Shown here piece after piece: positions 21,479 through 31,929 of a stretch of DNA of 38,443 nt (position 1 is the stretch's first letter; every line of letters begins with the position of its first letter). This DNA comes from Desulfosporosinus sp. GTDB lineage: Bacteria > Bacillota > Desulfitobacteriia > Desulfitobacteriales > Desulfitobacteriaceae. The position numbers and the translations under genes are program-made. The DNA lies in contig JAIMKP010000029.1 in assembly GCA_020692355.1 (NCBI GenBank), forward strand, positions 1-38,443, given 5' to 3'. The notes under the pieces are model-generated. The model was given only the letters and a program-made list of their open reading frames with translations. It was not told the DNA's origin and ran no database searches.

Positions 21479-24292
21479 ATGTCGGACTACCTTCGAGTGC
21501 GGGGAGCCCGCGCCCATAATCTCAAAAATATAGATATTGATATTCCCAGAGACAAGTTGGTCGTCATCACGGGCTTGTCTGGCTCGGGCAAGTCCTCTTT
21601 GGCCTTTGATACGATTTATGCCGAAGGACAGCGGCGTTATGTGGAGTCTTTGTCCGCTTATGCCCGTCAGTTTTTGGGTCAAATGGACAAGCCGGATGTG
21701 GACTATATTGAGGGGCTTTCTCCCGCTATATCAATCGACCAAAAGACCACGAGCCGTAATCCCCGTTCCACCGTAGGCACTGTGACGGAAGTCTACGATT
21801 ATCTCCGCCTGCTCTATGCCCGTATTGGGCATCCCCATTGTCCACGCTGCGGTCGGGAGATCAGCCAGCAGACCGTACAACAGATGGTGGATCAGGTGCT
21901 GCGCTTACCGGAGAAAACCCGGCTTCAGATTCTTGCCCCTTTGGTGAAGGGGAAAAAGGGCGAGCATGTAAAGCTATTTGATGAAGTTCGTAAAGCCGGA
22001 TACGTCCGGGCTCGGGTAGATGGGGAAACTCTTGATTTAAGCGAAGACATCAAACTGGAGAAAAATAAAAAACACTCCATCGAAGTTGTTATTGACCGGA
22101 TTGCCCTTAAACCCGACAGTGCCGCGCGTTTGGCGGATTCCTTAGAAACCGCATTGCAGCTCGGGGAAGGGAGCGTCATCGTGGATGTGACCGGCGGGGA
22201 GGAGGTTCTGTTTAGCGAGAACTTTGCTTGCCCGGATTGTGGGATTGCTTTAGAGGAGATTTCGCCGCGCCTTTTTTCCTTTAATAGCCCCTTTGGGGCC
22301 TGTCCGGCTTGCACCGGGCTGGGGGCAAATCTGGAAGTAGATATCGATTTAGTCATACCGGATCGGAGCAAGGCGTTGTCGCAAGGGGCTATCGCTCCTT
22401 GGGCTAAGTCAGCATCAAGTTTTTACCCGGAACTCTTGCAGGCTGTTGCAGATAACTTGGGCTTCAGCATGCTAACACCGCTGGCTCAGTTAACTGATGA
22501 GCAATGGGACGGATTACTGCAGGGCACGAAAACTCCGGTACGGTTTCGTTATTTCAATATTTTTGATCAACATAAAACGTATAATGCTCCGTTTGAAGGG
22601 CTGATCGCCTATTTCCAACGGCGGTATCGGGAATCAACTTCTGATATGGTGCGCACTGAGATCGAAAGCTATATGAGCGAGCGGCCCTGCCCAGTTTGCC
22701 AGGGTAAGCGGCTCAAGCCGGAGGCCTTGGCCGTTACCGTAGGGGAGTTGTCGATTGATGGCTTAACCCAATTACCGATCGTAGATGCTCTGGACTTTTT
22801 TAATCAGCTGGAAATGACAACCAAGGAAGAAACTATCGGTCGCCAAATCCTGAAAGAGATTCGGGAACGCCTCGGATTTCTCGTGAATGTCGGGCTTGAT
22901 TACCTCACGTTGAGCCGGGCGGCAGGCACGCTTTCCGGCGGGGAAGCTCAGCGGATCCGTTTGGCGACCCAAATCGGTTCGAGTCTGATGGGGGTTCTGT
23001 ATGTCTTGGATGAACCAAGCATTGGCTTGCACCAGCGGGATAATGCCCGCCTCTTAGCGACACTGCAGCGCTTGCGCGATTTAGGAAATACCCTTATCGT
23101 AGTGGAACATGATGAGGAAACGATGCGGACTGCCGATCATATTATAGACATTGGGCCGGGAGCAGGAGCCCATGGCGGCTATGTCGTAGCAGAAGGAACC
23201 TTGGAAGACATCAAGGCTCATCCGGATTCCATAACCGGGCAGTATTTAAGCGGACGTAAACAGATTGAGGTGCCCGTAGCGCGGCGTCAGCCTAACGGGA
23301 AATGGCTGGAGGTTGTTGGGGCACGACAGAACAATTTGAAAAATATCCATGTGCGTGTTCCCCTTGGGGTGTTTACTTGTGTGACCGGGGTTTCCGGTTC
23401 TGGCAAGAGCACCTTGGTGAATGAGATCATTTACAAGGGCTTGGCATCCCGCCTCAATGGGTCGCGAGTGAGGCCAGGGGCTATGAGTGAACTTCGGGGA
23501 CTGGAGCACTTGGATAAGGTCATTGATATTGATCAGTCCCCGATTGGGCGCACGCCCCGTTCCAATCCGGCTACTTATACGGGGGTCTTCGACTTTATCC
23601 GCGAACGGTTTGCCCAGACGCCGGAAGCGAAGATGCGGGGGTATATGCCAGGGCGTTTCAGCTTTAATGTCAAAGGCGGACGTTGTGAGGCCTGTCACGG
23701 AGATGGTATTATTAAGATTGAAATGCACTTTCTCCCGGACGTCTATGTCCCGTGTGAAGTCTGTCATGGGCAGCGTTATAGCCGCGAGACGTTAGAAGTG
23801 CGCTATAAGGGGAAGAGTATTGCTCAGGTTTTGGATATGACCGTGGATGAGGCTGCAGAATTTTTCCAGGCCGTTCCGAAAATCGCGCGCAAGCTCCAAA
23901 CCCTGCAAGATGTGGGCTTGGGCTATATCCACCTCGGCCAGCCAGCGACCACTCTGTCCGGGGGAGAGGCCCAGCGGATCAAGCTGGCGACTGAATTGAG
24001 CCGCAGGAGTACAGGCAAAACCATCTATATTCTTGACGAGCCCACGACAGGCTTGCACATGGCCGATATCGATCGCTTGCTCCAGGTGCTACACCGTTTA
24101 GTAGAGGCAGGGGATACCGTACTGGTCATCGAGCACAACTTGGATGTCATTAAAACCGCAGACTATTTAATTGATTTGGGCCCTGAAGGGGGACACCGAG
24201 GTGGTGAGGTTTTGATCGCCGGAACCCCAGAGGAGATTGCAGCATTTGCTGGTTCTTATACCGGACAGTTTTTGAAACGGTATCTTCACTAA
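21479..24292 (+). CDS. uvrA: excinuclease ABC subunit A
   Basis: 937 residues. UvrA is the damage-sensing ABC ATPase of nucleotide excision repair and loads UvrB. It has two ABC modules, with Walker [10 protein letters not shown] near residue 31 and GVSGSGKST in the second half, and two LSGGEAQR signatures. Zinc-binding Cys pairs include CPRCG, CPDCG...CPACTG, CPVCQG and CEACHG...CEVCHG. ATG 21479 follows GCGAGGAGGA; the longer frame from 21368 has no ribosome site and covers the promoter region. uvrB lies upstream on the same strand, separated by the repeat array and the small-peptide module. Confidence 0.97.
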   Translation: MSDYLRVRGARAHNLKNIDIDIPRDKLVVITGLSGSGKSSLAFDTIYAEGQRRYVESLSAYARQFLGQMDKPDVDYIEGLSPAISIDQKTTSRNPRSTVGTVTEVYDYLRLLYARIGHPHCPRCGREISQQTVQQMVDQVLRLPEKTRLQILAPLVKGKKGEHVKLFDEVRKAGYVRARVDGETLDLSEDIKLEKNKKHSIEVVIDRIALKPDSAARLADSLETALQLGEGSVIVDVTGGEEVLFSENFACPDCGIALEEISPRLFSFNSPFGACPACTGLGANLEVDIDLVIPDRSKALSQGAIAPWAKSASSFYPELLQAVADNLGFSMLTPLAQLTDEQWDGLLQGTKTPVRFRYFNIFDQHKTYNAPFEGLIAYFQRRYRESTSDMVRTEIESYMSERPCPVCQGKRLKPEALAVTVGELSIDGLTQLPIVDALDFFNQLEMTTKEETIGRQILKEIRERLGFLVNVGLDYLTLSRAAGTLSGGEAQRIRLATQIGSSLMGVLYVLDEPSIGLHQRDNARLLATLQRLRDLGNTLIVVEHDEETMRTADHIIDIGPGAGAHGGYVVAEGTLEDIKAHPDSITGQYLSGRKQIEVPVARRQPNGKWLEVVGARQNNLKNIHVRVPLGVFTCVTGVSGSGKSTLVNEIIYKGLASRLNGSRVRPGAMSELRGLEHLDKVIDIDQSPIGRTPRSNPATYTGVFDFIRERFAQTPEAKMRGYMPGRFSFNVKGGRCEACHGDGIIKIEMHFLPDVYVPCEVCHGQRYSRETLEVRYKGKSIAQVLDMTVDEAAEFFQAVPKIARKLQTLQDVGLGYIHLGQPATTLSGGEAQRIKLATELSRRSTGKTIYILDEPTTGLHMADIDRLLQVLHRLVEAGDTVLVIEHNLDVIKTADYLIDLGPEGGHRGGEVLIAGTPEEIAAFAGSYTGQFLKRYLH

Positions 24293-24419
24293 GACCCTCA
24301 TGAACTGCTATGCGGCTACCTTCTGAACACGAACATCATCCCACGGATCCCTTCTAGGGCACGGGAGACACGTTTTTTCGAACGCCGAATATCGAACATC
24401 GAACAAGGGGGTATTAAAT

Positions 24420-25223
24420 TTGGGAGTTCGGCTGATAGCCATGGATTTAGATGATACGCTTTTGCGTAATGATTTAACGATTTCGTCCCGTGTGGTCAGT
24501 GCGATTCGAAAAGCCAGAGAGCAAGGGGTCATGGCCACTATCGCGACGGGACGAACTCCTGTGTCCATGAAGCGATATGCACAACAGCTCGAGATCGACG
24601 TGCCAGTGATTACGTTTCATGGAGCGCTGATTCAGCAGGCTCTGAGCGGGGAAATCCTCTTCCGGCGAGCCATATCGAACCGCTTGGCCACGGCGATTGT
24701 TTCAGGATTACTCGCTAAAGGGATTCATATTCAGATCTATATTGGCGACCATATTTTCGTTCAGGAAGAAAATGAGTGGTCTGAAGGGTATACTCGCCTA
24801 TCTTCTGTGCCGATTGAAAAAGCGGAGTTACTGTCACTCCTTGCGCAAAATACCGAGGGTGTGGAGAAGATCCTACTCATCGGGGAAGAAGCAGATTTGG
24901 AGGCTTTAGCCCCTTCGCTCGCAGCGGCCTACGGCGAGCGGATTCATCTGACAAAATCCAAACCTTACTTTTTGGAGATGACGGACATCTCGGTGAACAA
25001 AGGGATTGCCCTCAACGCCCTGGCCCAACGCTTGGGCATCGCTCAGGAAGAGGTCATGGCTATCGGAGACAGCTTCAATGACCTGGAGATGATTCGCTAT
25101 GCCGGCCTCGGTGTTGCTATGGGGAATGCCCGCCCGGAGATCCTTGAGGCTGCAGATGTTGTCACAACCACGAATGAAGAAGATGGTGTCGCGGAAGCGA
25201 TTGAGAAATATGTGCTGAAATAA
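24420..25223 (+). CDS. Cof-type HAD-IIB family phosphatase
   Basis: 267 residues. The HAD catalytic motif DLDDTLL is near the N-terminus, with the nucleophilic and acid Asp residues. ATGRTP gives motif II, a Lys near KSKPYFLEM supports motif III, and GDSFNDLEMI is motif IV. The C2B cap lies between. Such enzymes dephosphorylate sugar phosphates or flavin and pyridoxal precursors; the substrate cannot be told. It starts at TTG 24420 with AAGGGGG 8 bases upstream. The gap before it contains only degenerate repeats of the type CGAACATCGAAC (24379-24404). The next gene follows after 19 bases. Confidence 0.9.
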   Translation: MGVRLIAMDLDDTLLRNDLTISSRVVSAIRKAREQGVMATIATGRTPVSMKRYAQQLEIDVPVITFHGALIQQALSGEILFRRAISNRLATAIVSGLLAKGIHIQIYIGDHIFVQEENEWSEGYTRLSSVPIEKAELLSLLAQNTEGVEKILLIGEEADLEALAPSLAAAYGERIHLTKSKPYFLEMTDISVNKGIALNALAQRLGIAQEEVMAIGDSFNDLEMIRYAGLGVAMGNARPEILEAADVVTTTNEEDGVAEAIEKYVLK

Positions 25224-25242
25224 AATCGAGGAGGCCATCGTG

Positions 25243-26253
25243 ATGAATATCCAAGAAATTAGCCAATCCGCGCGTGAAAAACTTAAAGGCTATTGCCGGG
25301 TCTGTCCCGAGTGCAACGGTCGGGCTTGTGCCGGGGAAATGCCCGGGATGGGCGGAGTTGGCACAGGGGCAGGATTCAAGCACAACGTTGAATCTCTCGC
25401 AGCGGTGAAGATTAACTTAAGAACTCTGCATGGAGCCAAAACCCAAGCTACATCATTCAAATTGTTCGGGCGGGAACTCGCGGCTCCGATTCTCGCAGCT
25501 CCGATTACGGGAGTGACATTTAACATTGGTGGAGCCTTAAGTGAGGAAGAATGGGCTGAGGTTGTGGTCCAAGGCTCCCTTGCAGCCGGGATGCTGGCGA
25601 TGACAGGAGATGGGCCCAATCCCGTAATGTTCCGTTCAGGTTTGAAGGCCATTGAGCGGGTTCGCGGCCTGGGGATCCCCGTGATTAAGCCAAGGGAACA
25701 AGATGAGGTCTACCGCTACATGGCGATGGCTGAAGAGGCAGGAGCCTTGGGTATTGGGATGGATGTGGATGCAGCCGGAATTCTCCCCATGGCCTTGGCG
25801 GGTCAGCCCGTAGGGCCCAAAACACTCTCTGAGCTTAAAGATATCGTGGCCCATACCTCGCTCCCGTTTATTGTCAAAGGGATCATGACTGCGGCTGAAG
25901 CGGAAATCGCCGTGGAAGCGGGGGCAGCCGCCATCGTTGTCTCCAATCATGGTGGCCGGGTGATTGACCACACCCCGGGAACAGCAGAAGTCTTGCCGGA
26001 AATTGCAGCCAAAGTCAAAGGGCGTTTGGCGATTTTGGTCGACGGAGGTGTGCGCACGGGCCTGGATGTCCTGAAAATGTTGGCTCTGGGCGCAGATGCA
26101 GTTCTCATCGGTCGTCCGTTATTGATTGCAGCAGCCGGCGGCGGGCACGAAGGAGTCGCCTTAGTGCTGCAAACGCTGGAGAAAGAACTCAAGCATGCCA
26201 TGCTCATGACCGGGTGCGCGAATCTGGCACACCTTCGCGACGCAATCCGCTAA
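25243..26253 (+). CDS. FMN-dependent alpha-hydroxy-acid oxidase/dehydrogenase family protein
   Basis: 336 residues with the FMN-binding TIM barrel of L-lactate dehydrogenase/glycolate oxidase relatives. The active-site block SNHGGRVIDHTPGT holds the catalytic His and an FMN-contacting Arg, and DGGVRTGLDVLKMLALGADAVLIGRP is the phosphate-binding end. The N-terminus is unusual: C18, C21, C24 and C29 (in CRVCPECNGRACAGEMPG) could hold a metal or cluster; this subgroup occurs in anaerobic Firmicutes and its substrate is unknown to me. ATG 25243 is preferred over GTG 25240 because GAGGAGG (25228-25234) is better spaced. A strong terminator follows. Confidence 0.88.
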   Translation: MNIQEISQSAREKLKGYCRVCPECNGRACAGEMPGMGGVGTGAGFKHNVESLAAVKINLRTLHGAKTQATSFKLFGRELAAPILAAPITGVTFNIGGALSEEEWAEVVVQGSLAAGMLAMTGDGPNPVMFRSGLKAIERVRGLGIPVIKPREQDEVYRYMAMAEEAGALGIGMDVDAAGILPMALAGQPVGPKTLSELKDIVAHTSLPFIVKGIMTAAEAEIAVEAGAAAIVVSNHGGRVIDHTPGTAEVLPEIAAKVKGRLAILVDGGVRTGLDVLKMLALGADAVLIGRPLLIAAAGGGHEGVALVLQTLEKELKHAMLMTGCANLAHLRDAIR

Positions 26254-26301
26254 AATCGCTAAGCGTGGCGGTCCGAGAAGATAAACTTAACACGAACAAA
26301 G

Positions 26302-26328
26302 AACCAGGAGATTGCTCTCCTGGTTTTC
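26302..26328 (+). terminator. intrinsic terminator after the FMN enzyme gene
   Basis: AACCAGGAGA (26302-26311), loop TTGC, TCTCCTGGTT (26316-26325), then TTC. Ten perfect pairs. Confidence 0.88.
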
Positions 26329-26475
26329 GATTGAGATCGTGAGAGATCCTGTGAGCGTATGGCAAGATCCTAGTGACGCGTGTCGGAATAGGGTGAAGTT
26401 TATAGCCTGGGGAATGCAGGAATTTTACAAAATGACTCGAAATATGTAATGATTGCTTGCCAGGAGGAATGAACC

Positions 26476-29400
26476 GTGAAGAACCCTTTCCTTACGTTTT
26501 CGAAAAAAGCATCCGCCCCCGTGAGAATCAGCGCCTACTACGCCCTCATCAGCGGTATCTGGATTCTCTTTTCAGACACACTGCTTCACAGGTTGATTTC
26601 GGATCGCCAGATCCTTCTGCACCTCTCTGTGTTTAAGGGCTGGTTCTTTGTTGTTCTGACCACCGTCTTTCTCTACCTTTTCATGTTTCGGAGCTGGCAG
26701 GCGCTGCATACGGCCGAACAGACCATCCGGAAAAACTATCAGGATTTAGAGGCGAGCCACGAGGAACTCGTCGCGGCAGAAGAGGAATTGCGCCAGCAAT
26801 TCGTTGAACTTGAACGTCGCGAAGCGCATTTTCACCGTATCTATGATAGCGTTGCCGATGGGGTGATTCGACTAAATCCTTCAGGAAACATTCTCCATGC
26901 CAATCCTGCCGCGTACACCCTGCTCGGTACTTCCTTGGGCGAACTGACGCCCGATGTTTTTCCAGTCCAATCGTTTTCGAATTGGGATGCGCAGAACACC
27001 CCTTTTACCTGGCAGGTGCATGTTGCTAAGGTCCTCGCTGCTCCAGAATCTTATACGGAATGCTTCCTTGTGCAGAGCGCTCCCGATCGGCCGAAGCGTT
27101 GGCTGCGCCTGTACAGCATACTCCTCAAAGACTCCCAGGGGAAAGTGGAAGAAATTGTAAGCACACTCGCCGATCTCAGTACGCAAAAATACGTTGAACA
27201 GAACGAAGCGCTGCTCAATGCGATTAACCGTCGTATTTTGGCAGAGCAACCTCTCGGCGAAATCTATCAGTTTATTTGTCAGGAGTTAGTGCAAACCTTC
27301 GCCTATGCAGCTGTTTGGATCGGCCTTAAAGAGACAGATGGCGCTGTGAGAGTCGCGGCCCATGCGGGCCTGGGCGAAAAATACTTAAAAAGCCTCAATG
27401 TGCGTTGGGATGAGACCCCGGAAGGCCAAGGAGCGGTTGGCAGAGCGATCCGCAGCGGTCAGTCCCAAATCCACAATCTTATTGGCAACCCTCAGTTCAA
27501 ACCCTGGTGGCATATTTATGAGGATCTCAACCTCCAGTCAATTGCCGTGCTTCCCCTCAGCACGCATGGACAAACCCTGGGTACGCTAGCCTTGTTCTCC
27601 CCCTCCCAGGATTATTTTACGCCAAAGCTGCTCATGCCACTGGAAGCCATGGCCGGTCAGATCGCCTTAGCCATGCGCTTCGCGGACGACCGCCGGCAAC
27701 TTCTCATTTTGAATACCGCCCTCACAGCAGCAGCCAACGCTATTGTTTTAACCGACCAAACGGGGTATCTTATCTGGGCCAATCCTGCCTTCACCCAACT
27801 GACAGGCTATCCCCTGGAAGCCATCCTCGGTCAAAACCTGCGTTTTCTCAATTCCGGGCGTCAGGATCGTGCTTTCTACCAAACCTTGTGGCAAACCATC
27901 TTAACGGGGAGAATATGGAATGGAAAGCTCGTGAACCGTCGGGCGGATGCGACGCTTTACCGGGAAGAGATGACCATCACCCCCATCCGGGCGGAAGGCC
28001 AAGACATCACCCACTTTATCGCGATCAAGCAGGACATCAGTGAACGCTTGGCTTACCAGGAAAAGCTGGAGAGCAATGAAGAACGCTACCGGGAAATGTT
28101 TGAGCATATGAGCAGTGCGGCGATTGTCTTCGATATGGTTGATCATGGAGCAGACTTCCGGATCAAAGCCTTCAACCGAGCTGCGGAGGAAATGGAGAAT
28201 GTTGATCGTGGCCAGGTTATCGGCCAATCGCTCTCCGCAGCCTTTTCGGTACTGCATCTCATGGAGCTTCCCGTTCTCCTCCGCCGTGTGTTCCATACAG
28301 GAAAAGCCTTGCACTTCCCGCCAACGTTCTTCGAGGACAAGCCGCTCTCCGGCTGGCGGGAAGGCTTTGTCTATAAGCTCTCCAGCGGAGAAGTGGTCGT
28401 GCTCTATGAAGATATCACTCCGCGCAAATTGGCAGAGGATGTGATTTGGTTCGAAAAAGAACGGGCTCAGGTTACTTTGGAGTCCATTGGGGATGCAGTG
28501 ATCACCACCGATGCCCGAGGTTTGATCACTTACCTTAACCCTGTTGCGGAGGAGCTGACCGGATGGGCCAACCGCCAGGCCAAAGGATTACCCCTTTTGC
28601 ACGTCTTTAATATCGTCAATGAAAAAACCGGCCAGGCAGTGAAGAATCCAGTGGCTAAATGCCTGCGCGAGCAGCGGATTATATCTCTGGCCAACCACAC
28701 CCAACTGCTCCACCGAGACGGTCACGCCTTCGCCATAGAAGATTCGGCTGCCCCCATCCGCAACCGGGAGGGAACAGTCATCGGAGCGGTGCTGGTTTTT
28801 CATGATGTCAGTGACAAACGCAATTTGATCAAGCAGCTGGCTCACCAGGCCCATCACGATGCCCTTACAGGCCTGCCTAACCGCTTGCTGTTTAATGATC
28901 GCGCCAACCAAGCTATGGCCCAGGCCCAGCGACGTCAACTCCAAGCCGCGGTACTCTTTCTTGACTTGGATCGCTTTAAACTGATCAACGACACGCTCGG
29001 ACATGCACTTGGGGATCTACTCCTCAAAGCGGCTGCTGAGCGTTTAACTGCCTGCCTACGGGAAGGAGACACCGTAGCCCGGCAGGGAGGAGACGAATTT
29101 CTCATTTTCCTGCCGGAACTGCTTAAGGAAAATCAGGCTGCCTATGTGGCTCAGAAGATTCTTAAGCTCTTTGCCGAACCGTTTCACCTGTTTGAACAGG
29201 AGGTCTACATCACTCCCAGCATCGGGATTGCCCTTTTTCCCACGGATGGACAGGATTTGGACAGCGTGATTAAGCATGCCGACACTGCCATGTATCATGC
29301 CAAAGAACAAGGGCGCAACTGCTATCAGTTCTATACCATCGCTTTGAACCAAAGTATCTCTGAGCGCCTATCCCTGGAAAATGACCTGCGCCGGGCCCTG

Positions 29401-30141
29401 GAACGCGAGGAATTTGTCCTTTATTATCAACCCCAGTATGACTTACGCGATGCTCGGCTCTGCGGCGTGGAAGCCTTGGTGCGTTGGCAGCATCCGGAAA
29501 GAGGGCTCATCCCCCCTGGTCAGTTCATCCCCATCGCTGAAGATAGCGGTCTCATCCTCCCGCTCGGGGAATGGGTCTTACGCAGAGCCTGCACTCAAAA
29601 CCAACAGTGGCAAGAGAAGGGCTATTCGCCGATCCGCATGGCAGTTAACCTCTCCGCCCGGCAGTTCCGGCAGATTAACCTGGTTCGCACCATTGCCCAA
29701 ACGCTCCAAGCAACCGGACTGGAACCTCAATGGCTGGACTTGGAAATCACGGAAAGCATGAGCATGGAGAATGTGGCTTTCAGTATTACGATCCTCCAAC
29801 AGTTGAAAGACATGGGTATCCGCATTTCTGTGGATGATTTTGGTACGGGCTTTTCCTCGCTCAGTTACTTAAGTCGTTTTCCGCTGGACACCCTGAAAAT
29901 CGATCAGTCTTTCGTCCAGACGATTGCTGTCAATCCGGACAGCAACGAAATCGTCACAGCCATCATCCGCCTGGCCCGCAGCCTGGGGCTTAAGGTCATC
30001 GCCGAGGGTGTGGAAACCGATGATCAACTTAGTTTTCTCCGCCAGAAACAATGCGACGAAGTGCAAGGTTATTTGTTGGGCAAACCTGTGCCTGCAGGGG
30101 AGATGGAGAAGCATTTTATAGGAAATAGAAGCATCAAATAA
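26476..30141 (+). CDS. membrane PAS-GAF-PAS-GGDEF-EAL c-di-GMP turnover protein
   Basis: 1221 residues. Two N-terminal membrane segments (about 19-35 and 52-72) and a short coiled coil (80-120) come first. Then follow PAS (about 120-240), GAF (about 245-400), PAS (about 405-530), two further PAS-like regions (about 535-650 and 655-780), GGDEF (about 795-960) and EAL (about 970-1215). The GGDEF motif (871-875) is intact, with an I-site RxxD (REGD 862-865) exactly five residues before it. The EAL motif (999-1001), DDFGTG (1120-1125) and AEGVET are also intact. It could therefore make and degrade c-di-GMP, with the sensors choosing which. It starts at GTG 26476 with AGGAGGA. A sigma-H-like sequence (26416-26444) with two -10 mismatches lies upstream. 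The next gene follows after 36 bases. Confidence 0.93.
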   Translation: MKNPFLTFSKKASAPVRISAYYALISGIWILFSDTLLHRLISDRQILLHLSVFKGWFFVVLTTVFLYLFMFRSWQALHTAEQTIRKNYQDLEASHEELVAAEEELRQQFVELERREAHFHRIYDSVADGVIRLNPSGNILHANPAAYTLLGTSLGELTPDVFPVQSFSNWDAQNTPFTWQVHVAKVLAAPESYTECFLVQSAPDRPKRWLRLYSILLKDSQGKVEEIVSTLADLSTQKYVEQNEALLNAINRRILAEQPLGEIYQFICQELVQTFAYAAVWIGLKETDGAVRVAAHAGLGEKYLKSLNVRWDETPEGQGAVGRAIRSGQSQIHNLIGNPQFKPWWHIYEDLNLQSIAVLPLSTHGQTLGTLALFSPSQDYFTPKLLMPLEAMAGQIALAMRFADDRRQLLILNTALTAAANAIVLTDQTGYLIWANPAFTQLTGYPLEAILGQNLRFLNSGRQDRAFYQTLWQTILTGRIWNGKLVNRRADATLYREEMTITPIRAEGQDITHFIAIKQDISERLAYQEKLESNEERYREMFEHMSSAAIVFDMVDHGADFRIKAFNRAAEEMENVDRGQVIGQSLSAAFSVLHLMELPVLLRRVFHTGKALHFPPTFFEDKPLSGWREGFVYKLSSGEVVVLYEDITPRKLAEDVIWFEKERAQVTLESIGDAVITTDARGLITYLNPVAEELTGWANRQAKGLPLLHVFNIVNEKTGQAVKNPVAKCLREQRIISLANHTQLLHRDGHAFAIEDSAAPIRNREGTVIGAVLVFHDVSDKRNLIKQLAHQAHHDALTGLPNRLLFNDRANQAMAQAQRRQLQAAVLFLDLDRFKLINDTLGHALGDLLLKAAAERLTACLREGDTVARQGGDEFLIFLPELLKENQAAYVAQKILKLFAEPFHLFEQEVYITPSIGIALFPTDGQDLDSVIKHADTAMYHAKEQGRNCYQFYTIALNQSISERLSLENDLRRALEREEFVLYYQPQYDLRDARLCGVEALVRWQHPERGLIPPGQFIPIAEDSGLILPLGEWVLRRACTQNQQWQEKGYSPIRMAVNLSARQFRQINLVRTIAQTLQATGLEPQWLDLEITESMSMENVAFSITILQQLKDMGIRISVDDFGTGFSSLSYLSRFPLDTLKIDQSFVQTIAVNPDSNEIVTAIIRLARSLGLKVIAEGVETDDQLSFLRQKQCDEVQGYLLGKPVPAGEMEKHFIGNRSIK

Positions 30142-30177
30142 TAGTACATCGAACAATCGTGAAGAAGGCGGTACCAG

Positions 30178-31593
30178 GTGAAAAAGTTACAACTAACCCT
30201 AATCGTATTGATAATCCTTTTGACGAGCGCTTTAATCATGGCAAAATCTAGATTAGGGAAAATCGAACCGATCAGCGCTAGTCACACGCCAAGTAAAATC
30301 GAAAGTACTGAACATCAAATTCCTGAGGCCGTTAAACTTGCCTTGGAGAAAGCCGCGCCAACAAACCCAACGCAGCAATTGCGCAAGTTTCCTTTTCCTT
30401 ATGACGCCATGTTGGCGATTTCGTCCGATATCGACCTGACAACGCTGGAGGAATTTGAAGCCTATCATCGTTTTTTAAATACTAAAGAGGTAACCCCCGC
30501 TGGCCCCGGTTTAGGGTTGGATATCGGGGATTCAGCCTGGCTGTATATCGCCAGCGATTATCCGGAAAAAATTGATCAAGAAGGCCATTCCATCGAGTAT
30601 TCCATGTCCTTTTTTCAGGGGTTGGATCCGAGCCTTAAAGATGCGGACAAAATCAGCCATTATTTTAAGGTAGGGTGGATTGATTCCCTACATACTTTTG
30701 GCGATTTTTCTCGTAATGATCGGCGCATCTTGTTTACGCGTGATTTGGCGATTGCAGCTTGGAAAGCTATGAATCAGCGCGGATTTAAGCCTAAAGTTTG
30801 GATTAATCACGGTAGTGAAACCAACGTGCAAAACTTTGGGGCCTATAACCCTAAGAGGCCTTTTTTTAACTATCAGGCCGGTGATGACCCAAAATCCCGG
30901 TTTTACCATACCGATTTAACTTTGGGAAATGGTATTCGTTATGTTTGGAATTCGATCGGGATGAATCAATTTTCTTATGATGACCCCTTGTTTCCCCTAA
31001 AACTGCGGGATGGGCAACAGGTCTGGGGTTTCTACCGGTATACGCATGAAATCGTCAAGGGCAAATATCAGTGGACGTGGGAAACCCATGAACTACCCCA
31101 TCAACTTACGAACCAACGCTTACAGCAGTTGGTTCAAGAAAGAAAGTATTCGATTGTCACGCAACACCTCGGCAAGGGAAATGAAGGGTTTCCTTTTAAT
31201 CCGACCGATATTCAAACGCTGCGGTTACTTAAATCCTATCAAGATGAAGGCAAGATTTTGGTGGCCCGTACCGTACGCTTGTTGGATTACGCGAGAACCT
31301 GGAAATATGTTCGTTATGCCATGGCCTCAGTGGATGGCAAGACATATATCAACATTCGCGCCATTAAGGATCCTGTCTTGGGCTCGACAACCCCTTCTCT
31401 GGATGAAATTCGTGGACTTACATTTTATGTTGATGACCCTGACCATACGCGTCTGTTATTAAATCTCACCCCTATTCCGGAAAATGAAATCCAGCGTAAT
31501 AGTGTCGACAAAGAGGGGAAAAAGAGCATAGGGGTTCGCTGGTTTCAACCGGATTTTACGGATTATACGAAAACTCAGCGAAACGGTGTTTAA
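30178..31593 (+). CDS. exported protein, possible polysaccharide-deacetylase-like fold
   Basis: 471 residues with an N-terminal membrane segment (6-22), so exported or anchored. I do not firmly recognise the family. LAISSDID near residue 82, HTFGDFS, WINHGSETN and VTQHLGKG occur in the order expected for carbohydrate-esterase motifs (acidic pair, metal His residues, late His), which suggests a glycoside-hydrolase/deacetylase barrel. The metal site is not proven. It starts at GTG 30178 with only a weak ribosome site (AAGAAGG). It follows the GGDEF-EAL gene by 36 bases on the same strand, and c-di-GMP often controls exopolysaccharide enzymes. Confidence 0.55.
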   Translation: MKKLQLTLIVLIILLTSALIMAKSRLGKIEPISASHTPSKIESTEHQIPEAVKLALEKAAPTNPTQQLRKFPFPYDAMLAISSDIDLTTLEEFEAYHRFLNTKEVTPAGPGLGLDIGDSAWLYIASDYPEKIDQEGHSIEYSMSFFQGLDPSLKDADKISHYFKVGWIDSLHTFGDFSRNDRRILFTRDLAIAAWKAMNQRGFKPKVWINHGSETNVQNFGAYNPKRPFFNYQAGDDPKSRFYHTDLTLGNGIRYVWNSIGMNQFSYDDPLFPLKLRDGQQVWGFYRYTHEIVKGKYQWTWETHELPHQLTNQRLQQLVQERKYSIVTQHLGKGNEGFPFNPTDIQTLRLLKSYQDEGKILVARTVRLLDYARTWKYVRYAMASVDGKTYINIRAIKDPVLGSTTPSLDEIRGLTFYVDDPDHTRLLLNLTPIPENEIQRNSVDKEGKKSIGVRWFQPDFTDYTKTQRNGV

Positions 31594-31650
31594 ATTGATG
31601 CCAATGGACTTTGGATCTTCGACAAATTTCAGCGGAATTATCCTGGAGAT

Positions 31651-31661
31651 CATGCTAGAAT
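31651..31661 (+). promoter_or_regulatory. extended -10 promoter for the coiled-coil gene
   Basis: ATGC followed by TAGAAT (31656-31661) gives an extended -10 (TGN); no convincing -35. Confidence 0.35.
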
Positions 31662-31701
31662 AAAGAAACGTTATGATGAACAGGAAAGGAGGCAAGAGCG
31701 G

Positions 31702-31929
31702 GTGGAGCCCATCTTCGAGAAAATCCTAACCGAACTGCAAGCCCTCCGTGAAGGACAAGCCCGTTTAGAGAGTACGCAGCTCCAGCAAGGGCAAGAGCTG
31801 AAAGCCCTGCGAAAAGATGTTGCCGAGGTGAAAGTTGAGCTTCGGTATGTATGGGAAGATATCAAAAAACTGGATAAGCGGCTCGATGCCCAGGGCGAAG
31901 AATTGGTGATCCTCAAACGACTTAAGTGA
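31702..31929 (+). CDS. small coiled-coil protein, function unknown
   Basis: 75 residues, almost entirely a charged heptad pattern (LQALREGQARLE, LKALRKDVAEVKVEL, IKKLDKRLDAQGEEL), so a coiled-coil dimer or trimer is expected. Such short proteins are common and often multicopy in Clostridia; I know no function. It starts at GTG 31702 with AAAGGAGG at 31685-31692. The following small frame overlaps its stop. Confidence 0.7.
   Translation: MEPIFEKILTELQALREGQARLESTQLQQGQELKALRKDVAEVKVELRYVWEDIKKLDKRLDAQGEELVILKRLK

Noticed and set aside
24379-24404. Short CGAAC/CGAAT repeats before the HAD gene as a regulatory array
   Set aside because: Units vary in length and sequence; similar debris (ACATCGAACAA) occurs near 30147. 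It looks like degenerate repeat, with no clear function.
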